64,000 bases of DNA from Propionispora vibrioides (GTDB lineage Bacteria; Bacillota; Negativicutes; Propionisporales; Propionisporaceae): assembly GCF_900110485.1 (NCBI RefSeq), contig NZ_FODY01000027.1, positions 1 through 64,000 of the forward strand, given 5' to 3'. Made by a program: the position numbers and the translations under genes. The notes under the pieces were generated by a model, which saw only the letters and a program-made list of their open reading frames with translations, had not been told where the DNA came from and ran no database searches. Shown here one piece after another: positions 44,958 to 55,000 of the stretch; position 1 is the stretch's first letter, and every line of letters begins with the position of its first letter.

Positions 44958-45950
44958 ATGACACGGCCAGTAACTTTGGCATCGGGGCAATTTGGTGACC
45001 TTTCCCTGGAAAAGCTATGCGCTTTAGCACAAAAATCAGGTTATGAGGGACTGGAACTGGCGACCCATGCTCATTTTGATGTAAACCGGGCTTTGAATGA
45101 CGAAACATATATAGCCTACGTACAAGATACATTGAAAAAATATAACCTAAAATGCTGGGCGATTTCTGCTCATCTTGCAGGGCAGTGTGTAGGCGATAAC
45201 TGGGATCGGCGTCTGGATAATTTTGCTCCAAAACATATTTCCGGGCAGCCGGAAAAGATTCGTATATGGGCTATCGAAGAAATGAAGCGTACCGCTCTGG
45301 CTGCAAGAAAAATGGATGTTTTGGTAATTAACGGTTTTTTAGGTTCCCCAATTTGGGCATGGTGGTATTCTTACCCACAGACTACGCCGGAAATGGTAGA
45401 AGCTGGGTTTCATAAAATTTATGATCTATGGACACCAATTTTTGATGTCTTTGATGAACAGGAGATTCGTTTTGCCTTAGAGGTCCATCCTACCGAAATT
45501 GCGTTTGATTACTATTCAACGGAACGTTTGTTGGAAAAGTTTCACTATCGTCCTACACTAGGTTTGAATTATGATCCCAGTCATCTGGTTTGGCAAGGCG
45601 TAAATGAACTGACATTTCTGCGGGATTTTGCCAACCGCATCTATCATGTGCATATGAAGGATGTCAAGCTGCAGCGTAATGAAAAGGCCGGGATACTGGG
45701 ATCGCATCTGGAGTTTGGTGATACTCGCCGGGCCTGGAATTTTGTTTCAGTCGGGCATGGGAATGTTGATTTTGATGGTATTATCAGGGAACTCAACCAA
45801 ATAGGTTATGAAGGACCGTTATCCGTAGAGTGGGAAGATTCGGGCATGAAGCGTGAATTTGGTGCGGCAGAGGCATGCGCTTATGTAAGGAAAATTAATT
45901 TTTCTCCGTCGCATATTGCGTTTGATGCAGCACTTAAAGCGGATAATTGA
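44958..45950 (+). CDS. Sugar phosphate isomerase/epimerase-like TIM barrel 2
   Basis: A 330-residue xylose-isomerase-like protein: EVHPTEIAFD (Glu), NYDPSHLVWQG (Asp/His), YHVHMKDVKL (His) and SVEWEDSGM (Glu) supply the usual metal site. It differs clearly from barrel 1, and such pairs beside Gfo/Idh/MocA proteins are common in keto-glycoside and cyclitol catabolism. It is last gene of the operon; its terminator carries the copied tail at 45994. Confidence 0.88.
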   Translation: MTRPVTLASGQFGDLSLEKLCALAQKSGYEGLELATHAHFDVNRALNDETYIAYVQDTLKKYNLKCWAISAHLAGQCVGDNWDRRLDNFAPKHISGQPEKIRIWAIEEMKRTALAARKMDVLVINGFLGSPIWAWWYSYPQTTPEMVEAGFHKIYDLWTPIFDVFDEQEIRFALEVHPTEIAFDYYSTERLLEKFHYRPTLGLNYDPSHLVWQGVNELTFLRDFANRIYHVHMKDVKLQRNEKAGILGSHLEFGDTRRAWNFVSVGHGNVDFDGIIRELNQIGYEGPLSVEWEDSGMKREFGAAEACAYVRKINFSPSHIAFDAALKADN

Positions 45951-45993
45951 CCTTCATGTTTTTTAAGAAACGGTGGAAGATAAACCTTAATAA

Positions 45994-46039
45994 ATCAGAC
46001 TGATATAGCCAGCACTTATAATGAGTGCCGGCTATTTTT
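45994..46039 (+). terminator. Terminator duplicated from the metallophosphoesterase 3' end
   Basis: AATCAGACTGATATAGCC-agcac-ttataatga-GTGCCGGCTATTTTT is the same 46 bp as the end of metallophosphoesterase copy 2 (35509-35554) with one change. Here it follows an unrelated gene and ends the sugar operon. Confidence 0.85.
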
Positions 46040-46270
46040 AGCGGAGCGGGGACGTTGCCTGGCAGCGCGTTTTTTGAATTCAGCGGATTCACTGTGTCAT
46101 GGTAGATTGCCGGAGATGGTTCTGATTCAAAGACAAGGGGAGAATTGACGAAAATAAGTGGAGAGGAAAAATTTAACAGATAACTTTTGCAGGAATTTTG
46201 TATGAACCAGTCTAAATAGTGATACAATGCATGCAAGTTGTAATTAATTGTTAATTAAGGATAGGGATAT

Positions 46271-47770
46271 ATGGACGAATTGGATTTGCGAGCTATTATA
46301 GAGACAAGCTATCTGCATACCGATAACACCTGGCGCTACCGGGCTATTTTGCGGTACTGCTTTGTGCAGCATGAAAGGCTGCACCATTATATATACCCGG
46401 AGGAGATCTACGGAGCTCTTAAAGAAAGTCCGTTTTTTACCACTTATAGTGAAGAACAACTGCAGCAGGATTTAAAACAATTGGTGGATTGGAAAAATCT
46501 CATTCCACGGCAGGAAACAGGACGGGTACATACTATAGAAGATTTTAAGCGGAAAAAGTTCCGTTATCAGTGTACGCCTTATACGATAGAAATCGAACGG
46601 ATGGTACAGCGGCTGCAGCAACTAGGCAGTGGTTTTGCCGGTGGTTCGCTGGAAGTGACGCTGTTTGAACGTCTGCAGGCAGCATTGCTGCGCTTTCTGG
46701 AGCAGGGACCAACGCTGGAGGCCGGGGAGTTGAACCGTACCTGGGAAGATTTGTACGGTTATTTCCGGGACATGGTGCAGAATGCTTCCGATTATCTGGC
46801 TCATTTGAAAAGCGACAAGGTGGAGGAGCAGATGATGACGGAGGCCTTTGTCGCTTATAAAAATGCTTTTACGCAATATCTGCAGAATTTTATTTTAAGT
46901 ATGCAGCGGGCTTCGTTTAAAATAGAGGCGCTGTTGAAGCGGACAAACCCGGACAAACTGATGGCCCTGGCCGGTAAGCTGGCTGACTATCAGCTAACGA
47001 TTCCCCGGATGGATGTTCAGCCCAGCCGGGAAGAATGGATGGACAGTTATCAGGATCGATACCGCAGCCTGGCCGAATGGTTCCTTGGCCGCAACGGATT
47101 GCCCAGTGAACTGGTGACACTGCAAAACGAGACGACCGACACCATTCGCCGCATTGCCCGGTTTGCTCAGCGGCTGGGTGAACGGCATCAGGCCTTTCGC
47201 AGCCGCCGTCATGATTATCTGCACTTGGCAGGCTGGTTTGCCGGTCTGACGGATATCGGGGAAGCGCATAAACTGTCGGCACTGCTCTTTGGCGTGGCGC
47301 ACAGCCGCCATCTGTATGCGGAGCCGCGTTTGAGCGAAGATATGGAGCAAGGCGTTATGGAGGAACTGCCGACCGAGGTTTTGACACCGCCGCGTGTCGT
47401 AGGGTACCGGGAAAAAAGCCGGCCTGGGGCGCTTCAGGACCGGACGGCCGAGAAACAGGCCGCACTCCGGGCCTATATTGCCGAGCAACGGCGGCAGGAA
47501 CAACTGATTGATCAGCTCATTGATGATCATAAAATTGTGCTGGCCGATTTACCGCCGATTGAACCTTTTGTTCGTAAGACTTTGCTAAATTGGATTGCCC
47601 GCTGTATGCAGAGTCAGGAGCGGTATATCCAAACGGAAACAGGACGGAAGATTCGCCTGCTGGCCGACGCTGCCGACCGGCGGATTCAGCTGAAAAGTAC
47701 GGACGGAATACTGGAAATGCCCAATTTTACCTTGCAATTTGAGGAGCGAAGAAAAGGCGGTGCGCTATGA
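46271..47770 (+). CDS. DUF2397 (TIGR02677-type) protein, Wadjet-like JetA role
   Basis: A 499-residue helical protein with ATG 46271 (DELDLRAIIETSYLHTDNTWRYRAILRYC). The opening, the YTEEE/YSEEQL helical segment, and the ELVTLQNETTDTIRRIARFAQRL and HDYLHLAGWFAGL parts fit DUF2397, first gene of the DUF2397-DUF2398-DUF2399-SMC set listed among Wadjet plasmid-defence variants. By analogy it is the kleisin-like JetA. It overlaps the next gene by 4 bp (ATGA). The remaining partners are missing (see 47767). Confidence 0.82.
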   Translation: MDELDLRAIIETSYLHTDNTWRYRAILRYCFVQHERLHHYIYPEEIYGALKESPFFTTYSEEQLQQDLKQLVDWKNLIPRQETGRVHTIEDFKRKKFRYQCTPYTIEIERMVQRLQQLGSGFAGGSLEVTLFERLQAALLRFLEQGPTLEAGELNRTWEDLYGYFRDMVQNASDYLAHLKSDKVEEQMMTEAFVAYKNAFTQYLQNFILSMQRASFKIEALLKRTNPDKLMALAGKLADYQLTIPRMDVQPSREEWMDSYQDRYRSLAEWFLGRNGLPSELVTLQNETTDTIRRIARFAQRLGERHQAFRSRRHDYLHLAGWFAGLTDIGEAHKLSALLFGVAHSRHLYAEPRLSEDMEQGVMEELPTEVLTPPRVVGYREKSRPGALQDRTAEKQAALRAYIAEQRRQEQLIDQLIDDHKIVLADLPPIEPFVRKTLLNWIARCMQSQERYIQTETGRKIRLLADAADRRIQLKSTDGILEMPNFTLQFEERRKGGAL

Positions 47771-48564
47771 CGGATCAGGAAGATGTCAGGGAAGCGCTGG
47801 CGCTGCTGCTGGAAAACTACTGGGTGCTTCGCCAGGAACAGCCGGACCAGTACAATCTGATCCGTCGCTGTGAACCGAAGCTGAGAAATTATTTCTTTGA
47901 AAAATGCGGTTGGCGGTTGCTCCAAAACCCCCAGTTTTATAAATTGGAAAAAATTCCGGCTCAGCCGCAAAGCTGGATGGGAATTAATGCGTTTCAACAG
48001 CCCCGTGACTATGCGCTGTTTTGCTGTTTCATGGCCTTTCTGGAGGAAAAGGATGTGGAAGAGCAATTTTTGCTCAGCGATTTATGCGAAAGCCTGTTAG
48101 CCTTGTATCCGCATGAAGCAGAGCTTGTCAGCCGGTTAAACTGGGAAAACTATGAACACCGGCGGGCGCTGGTACGGGTGCTGGCCTTTGCCGAAGCGGC
48201 CAGCCTTATTTATCTGGTGGACGGAGACGGCGAACAGTTTGCCATGCGTCAGGAGGGAGAGGCGCTGTACGAGGTGACCCTGCTGGCACGGTATTTCCTG
48301 CGGTCCTATCCGAAAGATTTGCAGCAGTATGACAGCCGGCAGGCTTTGCAGGCAGCCGAGTTTTTTGATGAGGAGGCGGCTACCGGCATGGGGCGGCGGG
48401 TGCGCATTTACCGTCAGTTACTGCTGGCTGCCGCCTGTAATGCCGCCGATGCCAGGCCGGAAGACTTCATTTACTTAAGAAAGAGGGACGAAGGGACAGG
48501 TTTCACGTCCCTCTCATTATACTCTATCTATTACACTCTTAGCTATTCCCGTCATCCTAGCTAA
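47767..48564 (+). pseudogene. DUF2398 (TIGR02678-type) protein, C-terminus lost
   Basis: It begins MTDQEDVREALALLLENYWVL and carries the DUF2398 pattern (QPDQYNLIRRCEPKLRNYFFEKCGW, RDYALFCCFMAFLEEKD). After about 238 residues (PEDFIYLR) the frame passes into the RAYT-type palindrome GAGGGACG...CGTCCCTC and ends in unrelated codons. Full proteins of this family are near 400 residues. The ATPase (JetC) and nuclease (JetD) genes that should follow are absent, so the system cannot work here unless complemented elsewhere. Confidence 0.82.
48482..48514. repeat. RAYT-associated palindrome
   Basis: AGAGGGACG...CGTCCCTCT stem enclosing aagggacaggtttca. It lies at the joint between truncated DUF2398 and the RAYT remnant, next to the transposase 3' end, as REP sequences do. 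Confidence 0.75.
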
Positions 48565-48813
48565 TTGCCTTATCGTAATGCCTTCTATTTTTTTCAGTTT
48601 TCGTATGGCTTCATCTCGCATCTCTTTATTTAACTGTTGCAATTGGCTAATGCTTGTAATTCCCATTTGATTTAAATAGTCCATTACAGCTTTATCTGAT
48701 ACTATCACTTTTTCCGTATAGTCTAAACATTGATCGCGATTATCCCCATTGTTATAATTCTTAAATAATTCTATACCCTTTGTTCTATCATTTGAAAAAA
48801 TATCTAACGCCAA
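48517..48813 (-). pseudogene. C-terminal remnant of a RAYT (REP-associated tyrosine) transposase
   Basis: The ~98 residues (FSNDRTKGIELFKNYNN, QCLDYTEKVIVSDKAV and RKLKKIEGITIRQLARMTGI, ending SVIDRV) form the C-terminal helical/HTH tail seen in Firmicute Y1-type REP-associated transposases. The N-terminal catalytic HUH domain is missing. It is flanked by GGGAC palindromes and probably links to the similar repeats at 28.5-34.7 kb. Confidence 0.8.
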
Positions 48814-48843
48814 TTCTTTATCCGTTATACCAGAATTCCCGGT

Positions 48844-49132
48844 ATAAAGAAAATGGGGACGGTACTAACGAGTCAAATGATGCCGGTAGTGCATGGCTTT
48901 GCAAGTATCTGGTAGAAAAGTTATGAGAAATAGAAGAAAGTAAGGCAATGCCAAGTGTATCTAGCTGGAGTGTCAAGTAATGGCAATAAGTCTGTAGAAA
49001 ATTATTGCCAAATAAGTAACTTTGTAAAATAAATACAAAATTTAGCAGGGTTCTCCTGATTTAGGAGCAAAAATAATATTATATTCCTTTTAGGATATGA
49101 GTAAAGAAGCAAAAAAGCGTCCCTTTGCTTCC
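48844..49132. repeat. About 300-bp dispersed repeat, copy B
   Basis: It is the counterpart of 30393-30695, alike in order and spacing from ATAAAGAAAATGGGGACGG to GCGTCCCTTTGCTTCC with scattered substitutions and small indels. It fills the gap before the 49212 gene. Confidence 0.85.
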
Positions 49133-49211
49133 TGTATGAAAAAGGCACTACCTTAAATTTACTTGGGATGTATGGTATACATGCGTAGAGTGTTAAGCGA
49201 GGGGATAAGAA

Positions 49212-50240
49212 ATGGCACTATTTGAATTGATCCAAAAAGATAACCTTTTTACACAGCAGGATTATAATGACTTAGATTCACATCAGGAGAAAATACTTCT
49301 GGCTATGATTCGCCCAATCTTATTTGGTTTGCTTGTTCATTTGAAACATGAAGTTGTAAAAGACTATGGAACGATCAATGATATTTTACTGCGCCAGTTG
49401 GCAAGAGCTCACAGATATGGTTTTGGTGATTGTGGAATCTGTTTTGAATATGCTGTCCATTCTGCCATTCGTAATAATAATCCATTGGTTTTGGAACGCA
49501 TTCAAGATGCGCTTTCATTATGTGGTATTAAAGGAAACAGAACCACCTCTATCCTTTTAGGTTTTGAAAAAGATGGCATCTTGCAAATTTCTAATAAATT
49601 AATTAATAATTTGACACCAGACTCCAAGTTGATTATTAATCTACATGGAGAATCTATCAAAATAAAAGAACACATAGATGCCATGATAAACTCGTTCCGA
49701 AAGCAATCTTTGAGGGGCTCACTGCCTACGGTAATCCGTGGTATATGGCAAGCTGACTTATTCATTGGAAATACAGATTCGGATATGTGGGTGGCGGCAT
49801 CAGTTAAAATAAATCGTATGTTGTTAAAACATTCGAGAGGATTGTGTCTTGGAATTATTCCGGCAAGTTGGAATAATGAACCTACATGCTCTTCCAAAGA
49901 CGGTATGGTTGTTTGCCCATTACTGTATAACAAAAGTTTTATGGAATATTTCTATTCATCATGGCAAATAGTTATTAAGTTTCTACAGAGCGATGCACAC
50001 TTACCTAAAGAAAGGGAGCTTCATCATCCTGTGGAGAGGAAAGTTGCGAAATATCTTGAATCGATGAGAGAGAGCCCTGTTCTTGAATTGGTTGATAATG
50101 ATTTAAGGCAACTTGCACATCCCACCCTTATTGAACCAAAAGTATCAAAAATTGAAACTATTGATTTTTTTGACACATCTATAAAACACGAATCAAATAT
50201 GACAATCTTCGTTCCAGATTCTTTGCGGCGTCCCCATTAA
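49212..50240 (+). CDS. Hypothetical protein, possible nuclease
   Basis: A 342-residue protein with ATG 49212 after GAGGGG. No family recognised. The segments FEYAVHSAI (about 78-86) and WQADLFIGN...WVAASVKIN (about 177-198) hold a Glu, an Asp and a Lys spaced like the PD-(D/E)XK core (E ... D ... xVK) of restriction-type enzymes; this is weak, inference-level support. It has no membrane spans. It sits in a defence-rich stretch between two repeat blocks. Confidence 0.5.
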   Translation: MALFELIQKDNLFTQQDYNDLDSHQEKILLAMIRPILFGLLVHLKHEVVKDYGTINDILLRQLARAHRYGFGDCGICFEYAVHSAIRNNNPLVLERIQDALSLCGIKGNRTTSILLGFEKDGILQISNKLINNLTPDSKLIINLHGESIKIKEHIDAMINSFRKQSLRGSLPTVIRGIWQADLFIGNTDSDMWVAASVKINRMLLKHSRGLCLGIIPASWNNEPTCSSKDGMVVCPLLYNKSFMEYFYSSWQIVIKFLQSDAHLPKERELHHPVERKVAKYLESMRESPVLELVDNDLRQLAHPTLIEPKVSKIETIDFFDTSIKHESNMTIFVPDSLRRPH

Positions 50241-50341
50241 GTAGATATTAAACAACGGATTACTCAGTTTCCCTTAGAATAGCTTAATATTTGATAATCA
50301 GCTATTAAGCAGCTAGTTTTCCAGAGTAATATGTGCGTGTG

Positions 50342-50614
50342 TTAACCACCCCAGCCGTTAGTTGTTTCTGAAAACCATAAAAAATAAGCTATAAAGCCGG
50401 CCCACATTTTTTCATGGTGGAGCCGGTTTTCGGCTAGAGAAAACATGGGGACAGGCATTTTATTGTCTTTGCGAAAATCAGCAATGGTGCGATAATCCGG
50501 TTTTAACTCTTTAAGCAGCCACATGAGCTCCATATTTCTTTTGCATTCATTTTCAAGTTTTCGTGACGTCCGAATGCCGTTAAGGAACATCAAAAAATGT
50601 AATCGACCGGACAA
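50342..50614 (-). pseudogene. IS1182-type transposase fragment in repeat debris
   Basis: The central residues FLNGIRTSRKLENECKRN and ELMWLLKELKPDYRTIADF match the N-terminal region of IS1182/IS5-like transposases. The frame enters GGGGACAGG repeat sequence on one side, and the other side also has CCAGTCCCCATGTCCC. It is therefore a roughly 130-bp transposase scrap bracketed by REP-like sequence. The rest of the 520-bp gap from 50241 to 50759 has no gene. Confidence 0.7.
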
Positions 50615-50759
50615 TTTGGGACAATTAACCAGTCCCCATGTCCCTTATAAAAAAATTGCCAATAATTTTGAAACTCAGTTGAGGTAAGGAAATGTTTTAT
50701 TTTGTTATCTTAAAATATATAGTAAAGGACTGATAGATATTAATAAAAAGTTACATGCT

Positions 50760-51797
50760 GTGTTAATCAAAGCATTCGTTATCGGTTGGATAATACTCAT
50801 AATTGCTTGGTATATGCAATATTGTAATAATCCATATGACTTTCTTACAAATGCTACACAGCAATGGTGGCAGAATGTATTGTTAAATACAGGAGCGGGA
50901 TTATTAACAAGCATAGCATTAATATATTTTTATGATTTAGTTTTGTTAAAACAGAATGAGCAAGATAAGACGCTAAAAAAAAGAATTGCTTTGGATAGTC
51001 TGTATAAAATATTGGATGACCATTATCGGCACATTATCTATGGAATGTTTCGTTCTGCGTCTTTAACCGAAAGGCAAATTACATCTTTAGATTACTTGGT
51101 TTCAGATGAATATTTCAACGAAGTTGAATATCTTGATTTAAATAGGTCTCCATACTTGGATAAGAACAATGAAAAACAAGATATAGTTGAAGACTATAGC
51201 TTTATTCCACGCAACTATCAAATAATATTGGATTACAACAAACGACTTGCGCAATATCTTTTGAATGAAGTTTTGATAGTGTATGGTCAATTCTTAGAAG
51301 CAGAACTTTGTGAAGTAATTCAAGAATTTAGATTTTCGCCTTTTGTTATATATTCTCATCAATTGCCACAATTGACGAAATGGCATAGTCAAGCTTTTTT
51401 TAAGATGTTATCACCGCTGGCAGTAAAAGGGACAATTGCCCCCAATGGATTTGATATGGATGAAAACAAAAAATTGATGAGTGCATGGAAAAAACATAAC
51501 GAGTTATTCATTAAAATAGTCGAAATGTATAATCAAGATACTTCTAACAAAAACAAATTTGACATAGCAAAAATTGTTAACGATGTAAAAATAGAATGGG
51601 GTCATTGCAGAATAAAAAATTGTAAAGTTGAGCCAGGTAAATATTCTTTAGAAGATACTAATGGAGAAACAGATATTAATAAAATTATGCTTGGAAAAAT
51701 TATTGCTATTGAAGAACAACTGAAGAAAGTACTCGGTAGTTTATATCCAGAAAATAAGGATGAAACAATAGTCCCTACCTATTACAACACCCCATAA
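50760..51797 (+). CDS. Hypothetical two-TM membrane protein
   Basis: A 345-residue protein beginning at GTG 50760, or perhaps ATT 50739, ten bases after AAAGGA. TM1 is at about 4-18 and TM2 at about 40-60, followed by a ~280-residue soluble domain (helical, charged) on the side set by a [12 protein letters not shown] stretch. No family recognised. The final residues (YYNTP) are encoded by the start of a YyaL-like fragment in another frame, so the natural C-terminus may have been altered by that joint. Confidence 0.6.
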   Translation: MLIKAFVIGWIILIIAWYMQYCNNPYDFLTNATQQWWQNVLLNTGAGLLTSIALIYFYDLVLLKQNEQDKTLKKRIALDSLYKILDDHYRHIIYGMFRSASLTERQITSLDYLVSDEYFNEVEYLDLNRSPYLDKNNEKQDIVEDYSFIPRNYQIILDYNKRLAQYLLNEVLIVYGQFLEAELCEVIQEFRFSPFVIYSHQLPQLTKWHSQAFFKMLSPLAVKGTIAPNGFDMDENKKLMSAWKKHNELFIKIVEMYNQDTSNKNKFDIAKIVNDVKIEWGHCRIKNCKVEPGKYSLEDTNGETDINKIMLGKIIAIEEQLKKVLGSLYPENKDETIVPTYYNTP

Positions 51798-51900
51798 CCT
51801 GGTGTGAAGAAGCGTTTGCGAAAGCGAGAGAAGAAGACAAGCCGATATTTTTTAGTTGTGACTATAGTACGTCTAAGTTGATGGAACTGATTTATTCATA
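51764..51900 (+). pseudogene. Scrap of a DUF255 (YyaL-type thioredoxin) gene
   Basis: In the frame starting 51764 the peptide reads [18 protein letters not shown], then [19 protein letters not shown] and a stop. This is the SPYLLQH...W..EEAF.KA..EDKPIF signature of DUF255/YyaL proteins, with a three-residue deletion and the CxxC loop degraded. Full proteins have about 600-700 residues. It is a remnant fused onto the end of the previous gene. Confidence 0.78.
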
Positions 51901-51911
51901 GCTATATGGGC

Positions 51912-51942
51912 AAAAACCAGCATTTTGACGATGCTGGTTTTT
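51912..51942 (+). terminator. Terminator before the STAND NTPase gene
   Basis: AAAAACCAGCAT/ATGCTGGTTTTT stem with a 6-nt loop. Confidence 0.88.
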
Positions 51943-52036
51943 ACTTGCAGGATAATTTTACTATTTGGCAAATGTAAATAAACAGTTAGGGGTAATAGAA
52001 TAGTTAATATCTTGCAAGGGCGGAGTGATTTTAGCT

Positions 52037-55000
52037 ATGTCTAAATTCAAACAAATCGAACGTGAAATTCAAATTACCGAGGGTGGTAAGTTTCAAAACT
52101 TATGTAATATTTATCTATACAAAGAGGGATACGGAACCCCGACATCTTGGGGGGGAGTATCGGGAAGCGAAAAGACAAAAAAAGGGACTCCTGATGCCTA
52201 TATAAAACTAGAAAACGGTAATTTTGTGTTTATAGAATATACCACCGAACAGGGCAGTGAGAAGAAAATTTTCGACAAGTTCAAGAATGACTTAGAAAAA
52301 TGCTTTGACGAGAAAAAAACTGGTATACCGAAGAATAAAATAGATACAGTTATTCTCTGTTACAATTCGAAGTTGTCTGCGGAAAAAAGAACTCAGCTAG
52401 ACGAATTTTGTTTAAGCCATGGAAGCAAATTAATTCATATTTCTATAGATAATTTAGCTTTTGATATTTATGATAAGTATCCACTTATTGCAAAGGACTA
52501 TTTAGGGGTAGACATGGATACTGGGCAGATATTAACTGTTCAGGATTTTTTAAGTAAGCAAAACAGTCATGCTGTCCCGCTAACTAACCCGTTTCTGTTC
52601 CGTGAAACTGAGTTAGCACAGGTCATCGAACAGCTAAGTATATCGGATTTGGTAGTTATCTCAGGTAGAGCGGGTTCGGGTAAAACTAAATTAGCTTTGC
52701 AGGCAATAAGGGAGTTTTGTAAGAGTAATCCTGATTATAAAGATTTTATAATAGTAGATAAGAACCAACCTCTTCATAGTGACCTGCATACCTATCTACA
52801 ACAGCAAAATTCAGTGGTGCTTATTGACGATGCAAATAGATGTAACCAGCTTAATATCTGCCTTGAACTCTTACTACCAAGAACCAATGGGAGAACAAAG
52901 ATTATTTTAACAGTTAGAGATTATGCACTTAATCATCTTGAAAAATTCGTATCCCATTTAAAATATAGCCCAATTACGGTAGGAGGCTTTGATAGAACTC
53001 AGATTGCAGGGATTTTGGATAGCAGTTATGGGATAAATAATAGCCTTTGGGTTGAAAGAATCTGCAATATCGCTAAAGGAAATCCTCGATTAGCTCTTAT
53101 GGCGGCAAAAGTTGCGATTGAGAATAATAGTTTTAGTGACCTGTGGAACGTGGGAATTATCTATGAATTATTTTTCAAAAATCTTCTGAATGAAGTTGAT
53201 GCACTTAATGACCTGAAGGTTCTCAAAACGTTAGGATTACTTTCTTACTTTAGGGTTCTGGGAATTGATTTTCCAATCTGTGAGGACATCTACAAGGTGT
53301 TTGAAATTGATAAGCATGATTTCTGGGAAAGCCTAGTAGTGTTGGACAAACTAGAGCTTGTTGACCTATATGATAACCAAGTGGTTAAAATTTCTGACCA
53401 AATTCAATCTACTTTTTTCTTTTACAAAGTTGTAGTGGATAGAAAACTTATATCATTTAGTGATTTACTAAGTTGTTTCTTCTACACAAAACCAAAACTG
53501 ATGCGTGATGCTCTTTACCCAGTTATTGATATTTTTGGGTATGATAAAACCTCGGAAAGACTTAGTTCCGATATTGATGTGGCGTGGAATAATATAAAGC
53601 ATTCAGACAGTAATACTTGCCTAAACTTTGCTGAGACATTTTGGATATTCAAACAGATAGAAGTTATTTCGACACTTAATAGATTGATTGATTCAATCAA
53701 TCCAGATATTTGCGAGGAACCTATAATTTACAATATGGCGGCATCTTGCTCAGACAGAGTTTTAGACATCCTAGTGCAATACAAATATACTGCAAACGTA
53801 TCATTGGCTATAGACACAATGCTATACTATGTTTCAAAACAACCACAACTAATGGGGCAACTCATATATTGTTTTATGAATAGAATGGGTTATACGCATG
53901 ATAGTCATGCGTATGGGTATAGTGTTCAATTAACCTTATTTGAGTCTTTACTAGCAAAAACGGATATGTTTAGTTTCTGTAGAGAAATTATATTAAGTAT
54001 AGCCAATCATTTTTTAAAGTGCGAACAGAGCGATAATCTAATGGAGGGAAGGGTTGTTCATTTTACTAGGTTCTCATTAGTGTTAACAACAGAGCAAGAA
54101 AAGTTGCGTTCAATAATTTTATCTTTTCTCTCAACTAGCGCAAATAGCAAAGAGATAAGCATGTTTCTTGCCCAATACATTAGTGACATGAGATACGATA
54201 CTCTAGGAATGAAAAGCAAAGATAAATCTCGTATAATTCAATTTGATGCCCAGTTTCTTGTAACATACATAAGAAATAACTTTGATAGTGCAAACTATCG
54301 TCAATGCCATTTAGCTCATAATTACTTTAAACTTCTAAAGTTGGATACTACATATGGTGTAATCATCTCCGAATTAAAGCAAAAATTTAATCACCCACAC
54401 TACAAAATGTATTGTTTGCTTAATATTGATAGAGCGGAAACAAAACTGCTTCGAGATGAATGCTCCAACTGGGAAGAGGTTGAAAAAATAAAGGAGAGCA
54501 TGATATTAAAACGATTTGCTCGTTTTGATACTATACAGTTTGAACAACTTGTTGATGCACTTGAAGACATCCTAACGTGTAATATAGACCATAACGAGTG
54601 GAGCATTACTCGGTCATTTGAAACGATTTTAATAGGTCTTGTTAAGGATAATCAGGCTATGTTTGAATGTGTCCTGAAGTATGTTCAGGGGACTGGGAAT
54701 AAGATTAAGCTAAGAGGTGGATTCTTAATAACAAAATATTTAGCTTGTTACCCCGAAAAACATAGAGATTTATTTGTTATGCTAAAAGAGCACGATTATG
54801 CGTGCAAGGAAGAGTGGTTATTATCCTTCTTTGAAGCATTACCGCAAGAAATGACAAATAGGTATTATTATTATGAGTTAATCTCGTTGCTTGAAAATAG
54901 AAGCTATATTACTATTTTGAATTTCGACTTTTTAAATAAGTTTACTTCATTTGACCCGAGCGTATATATAACGGTTGTACGTTTGTTACTTGGGCAGACA

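Noticed and set aside
46994-47530. Minus-strand ORF inside the DUF2397 gene
   Set aside because: GC-rich shadow of the plus-strand gene; no ribosome site or family features.
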